Shown: in pieces, positions 33,853 to 34,350 of the stretch
Position numbering within the stretch: position 1 is the first letter of the stretch
Layout of the letters: each line of letters begins with the position of its first letter
DNA from: Sulfuritalea sp.
GTDB lineage: Bacteria > Pseudomonadota > Gammaproteobacteria > Burkholderiales > Rhodocyclaceae
Length of the DNA stretch: 34,350 nucleotides
Assembly: GCA_022842325.1 (NCBI GenBank)
Contig: JALHPU010000043.1
Location: forward strand, 1 to 34,350
Direction of reading: 5' to 3'
The notes under the pieces: generated by a model
Told to the model about the DNA's origin: nothing
What the model saw: only the letters and a program-made list of their open reading frames with translations
The model's database searches: none
Program-made: the position numbers and the translations under genes

Positions 33853-34350
33853 TCAGGGCGTGGACTGCTGGTAAAGCAGCGTGACCTGGTCGGCCAGTTC
33901 CAGCACTGCGTCGCCGCCTTCGGCCAGGATCAGGCGGAAGGATTCGGCGCCTTCGGTGGCCAGCGCAGTGCGCAGCCATTCCCACTGCAGGGCCAGCTTG
34001 TCGACTTCCTCGCGCACGGCCGCGCTGTTGCCGGCGCGCTGCTGCATGCTGGCCAGCGCCCCGGAAAACTCGTTCTGCACCGATTCCAGTTCGTCGCGCA
34101 GGCGCGCGTTGTCCACGCCCCACTGGCGCAGCATGTAGACCTTGACCAGGCGCTGCGAGAGCATGCGCTGGCGCCCGGCCAGGTTGACCCAGCGGCTCAC
34201 CGGCAAGGTCGACTGGTCCTGCAGCGTGCGCGTCAGGCGCTCCGCCGCCATCAGCACATCCTCGGCGCGGGCGTCGAGCAGTGCGGCATCCGCCTGGCGG
34301 ATCACCCCCAGCGCCGAGCTGCGCAGCGGCGCCCAGGCGGCACGCAGTCC
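33853..34350 (-). CDS. PilJ/NarX-type N-terminal sensor domain protein (partial, 5' end outside)
   Basis: The frame is open to the right edge, so the start lies outside the window; 165 residues are visible. The block VNLAGRQRMLSQRLVKVYMLRQWG is the signature of the PilJ/NarX-like type IV pili methyl-accepting N-terminal domain (PF13675). It precedes a long helical segment with ESVQNEFSGALASMQQRAGN and LALQWEWLRTALATEG. No kinase or HAMP domain follows; it ends with VTLLYQQSTP. It may be a stand-alone periplasmic helical sensor or the tail of a longer protein with two such units. A GTG at 34305 could be an internal start, but the upstream residues continue sensibly. It is 17 bases from the multicopper oxidase gene, so probably in the same operon. 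Confidence 0.78.
   Translation of the reverse strand, partial: GLRAAWAPLRSSALGVIRQADAALLDARAEDVLMAAERLTRTLQDQSTLPVSRWVNLAGRQRMLSQRLVKVYMLRQWGVDNARLRDELESVQNEFSGALASMQQRAGNSAAVREEVDKLALQWEWLRTALATEGAESFRLILAEGGDAVLELADQVTLLYQQSTP

Noticed and set aside
33836..34123. Longer multicopper oxidase frame
   Set aside because: It is an out-of-frame reading of the sensor-like gene; the Tat signal at 33835 marks the start.

Overview
The window looks like a GC-rich Betaproteobacterium, most likely Rhodocyclales or a near relative. This is inferred from gene order (tyrS next to an rrn operon; argC–bactofilin–erpA; miaB–phoH–ybeY–corC–lnt; glyQ–glyS–gmhB–plsC), from a Gram-negative envelope gene set (Lnt, GmhB, AnmK), and from sulfur genes (a YeeE/YedE thiosulfate-type transporter and a sulfide:quinone oxidoreductase-like flavoprotein). 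No genus can be fixed from sequence alone.

Layout. 1–183: promoter and leader of an rRNA operon running leftward out of the window. 184–3901: tyrS (-), divergent from an M23 murein endopeptidase followed one base later by anmK (+). 3969–6610: leftward group argC, a DUF6776-like membrane protein, a bactofilin and erpA; erpA has its own extended -10 promoter under an IscR-like palindrome. 6765–7776: rplM–rpsI with a strong promoter and a perfect terminator. 7838–9725: thiosulfate-type transporter and queC (-). 9832–14962: miaB, phoH, ybeY, corC, lnt (+), the classic tRNA/rRNA-maturation and lipoprotein-acylation block. 14959–15273: small conserved hypothetical (-). 15406–21558: glyQ, glyS, gmhB, plsC, a YgjP-like protein without its metal site, a true YgjP-like metalloprotein, and gloA (+). 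21635–22036: HIT protein (-). 22174–22956: extradiol dioxygenase of the DODA type (+). 23124–29804: the Anbu-proteasome operon, comprising ATP-grasp, alpha-E, the Anbu peptidase and a transglutaminase/DUF2126 protein. 29859–34350: leftward set of a PilJ/NarX-type sensor fragment, a Tat-exported multicopper oxidase, an orphan DctP binding protein and the SQR-like flavoprotein.

Most unusual signals. (1) A short dispersed repeat, CRSCGT + 3 variable bases + GCCRGCGCCGACT, occurs six times on both strands, both between genes and inside three coding sequences in different reading frames. (2) glyQ carries an in-frame N-terminal extension of about 43 residues made of two copies of a hairpin-forming unit. 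(3) The first ~600 bases of glyS have a different codon style from the rest, suggesting a mosaic gene. (4) A degenerate YgjP paralogue sits directly before an intact one. (5) The Anbu operon is the most system-like locus: its family is recognised, but its substrate and chemistry are largely unresolved.

No tRNA, CRISPR array, transposase or phage gene was recognised. No gene-free stretch exceeds about 210 bases. All calls come from reading the sequence and its translations; no database search was run.
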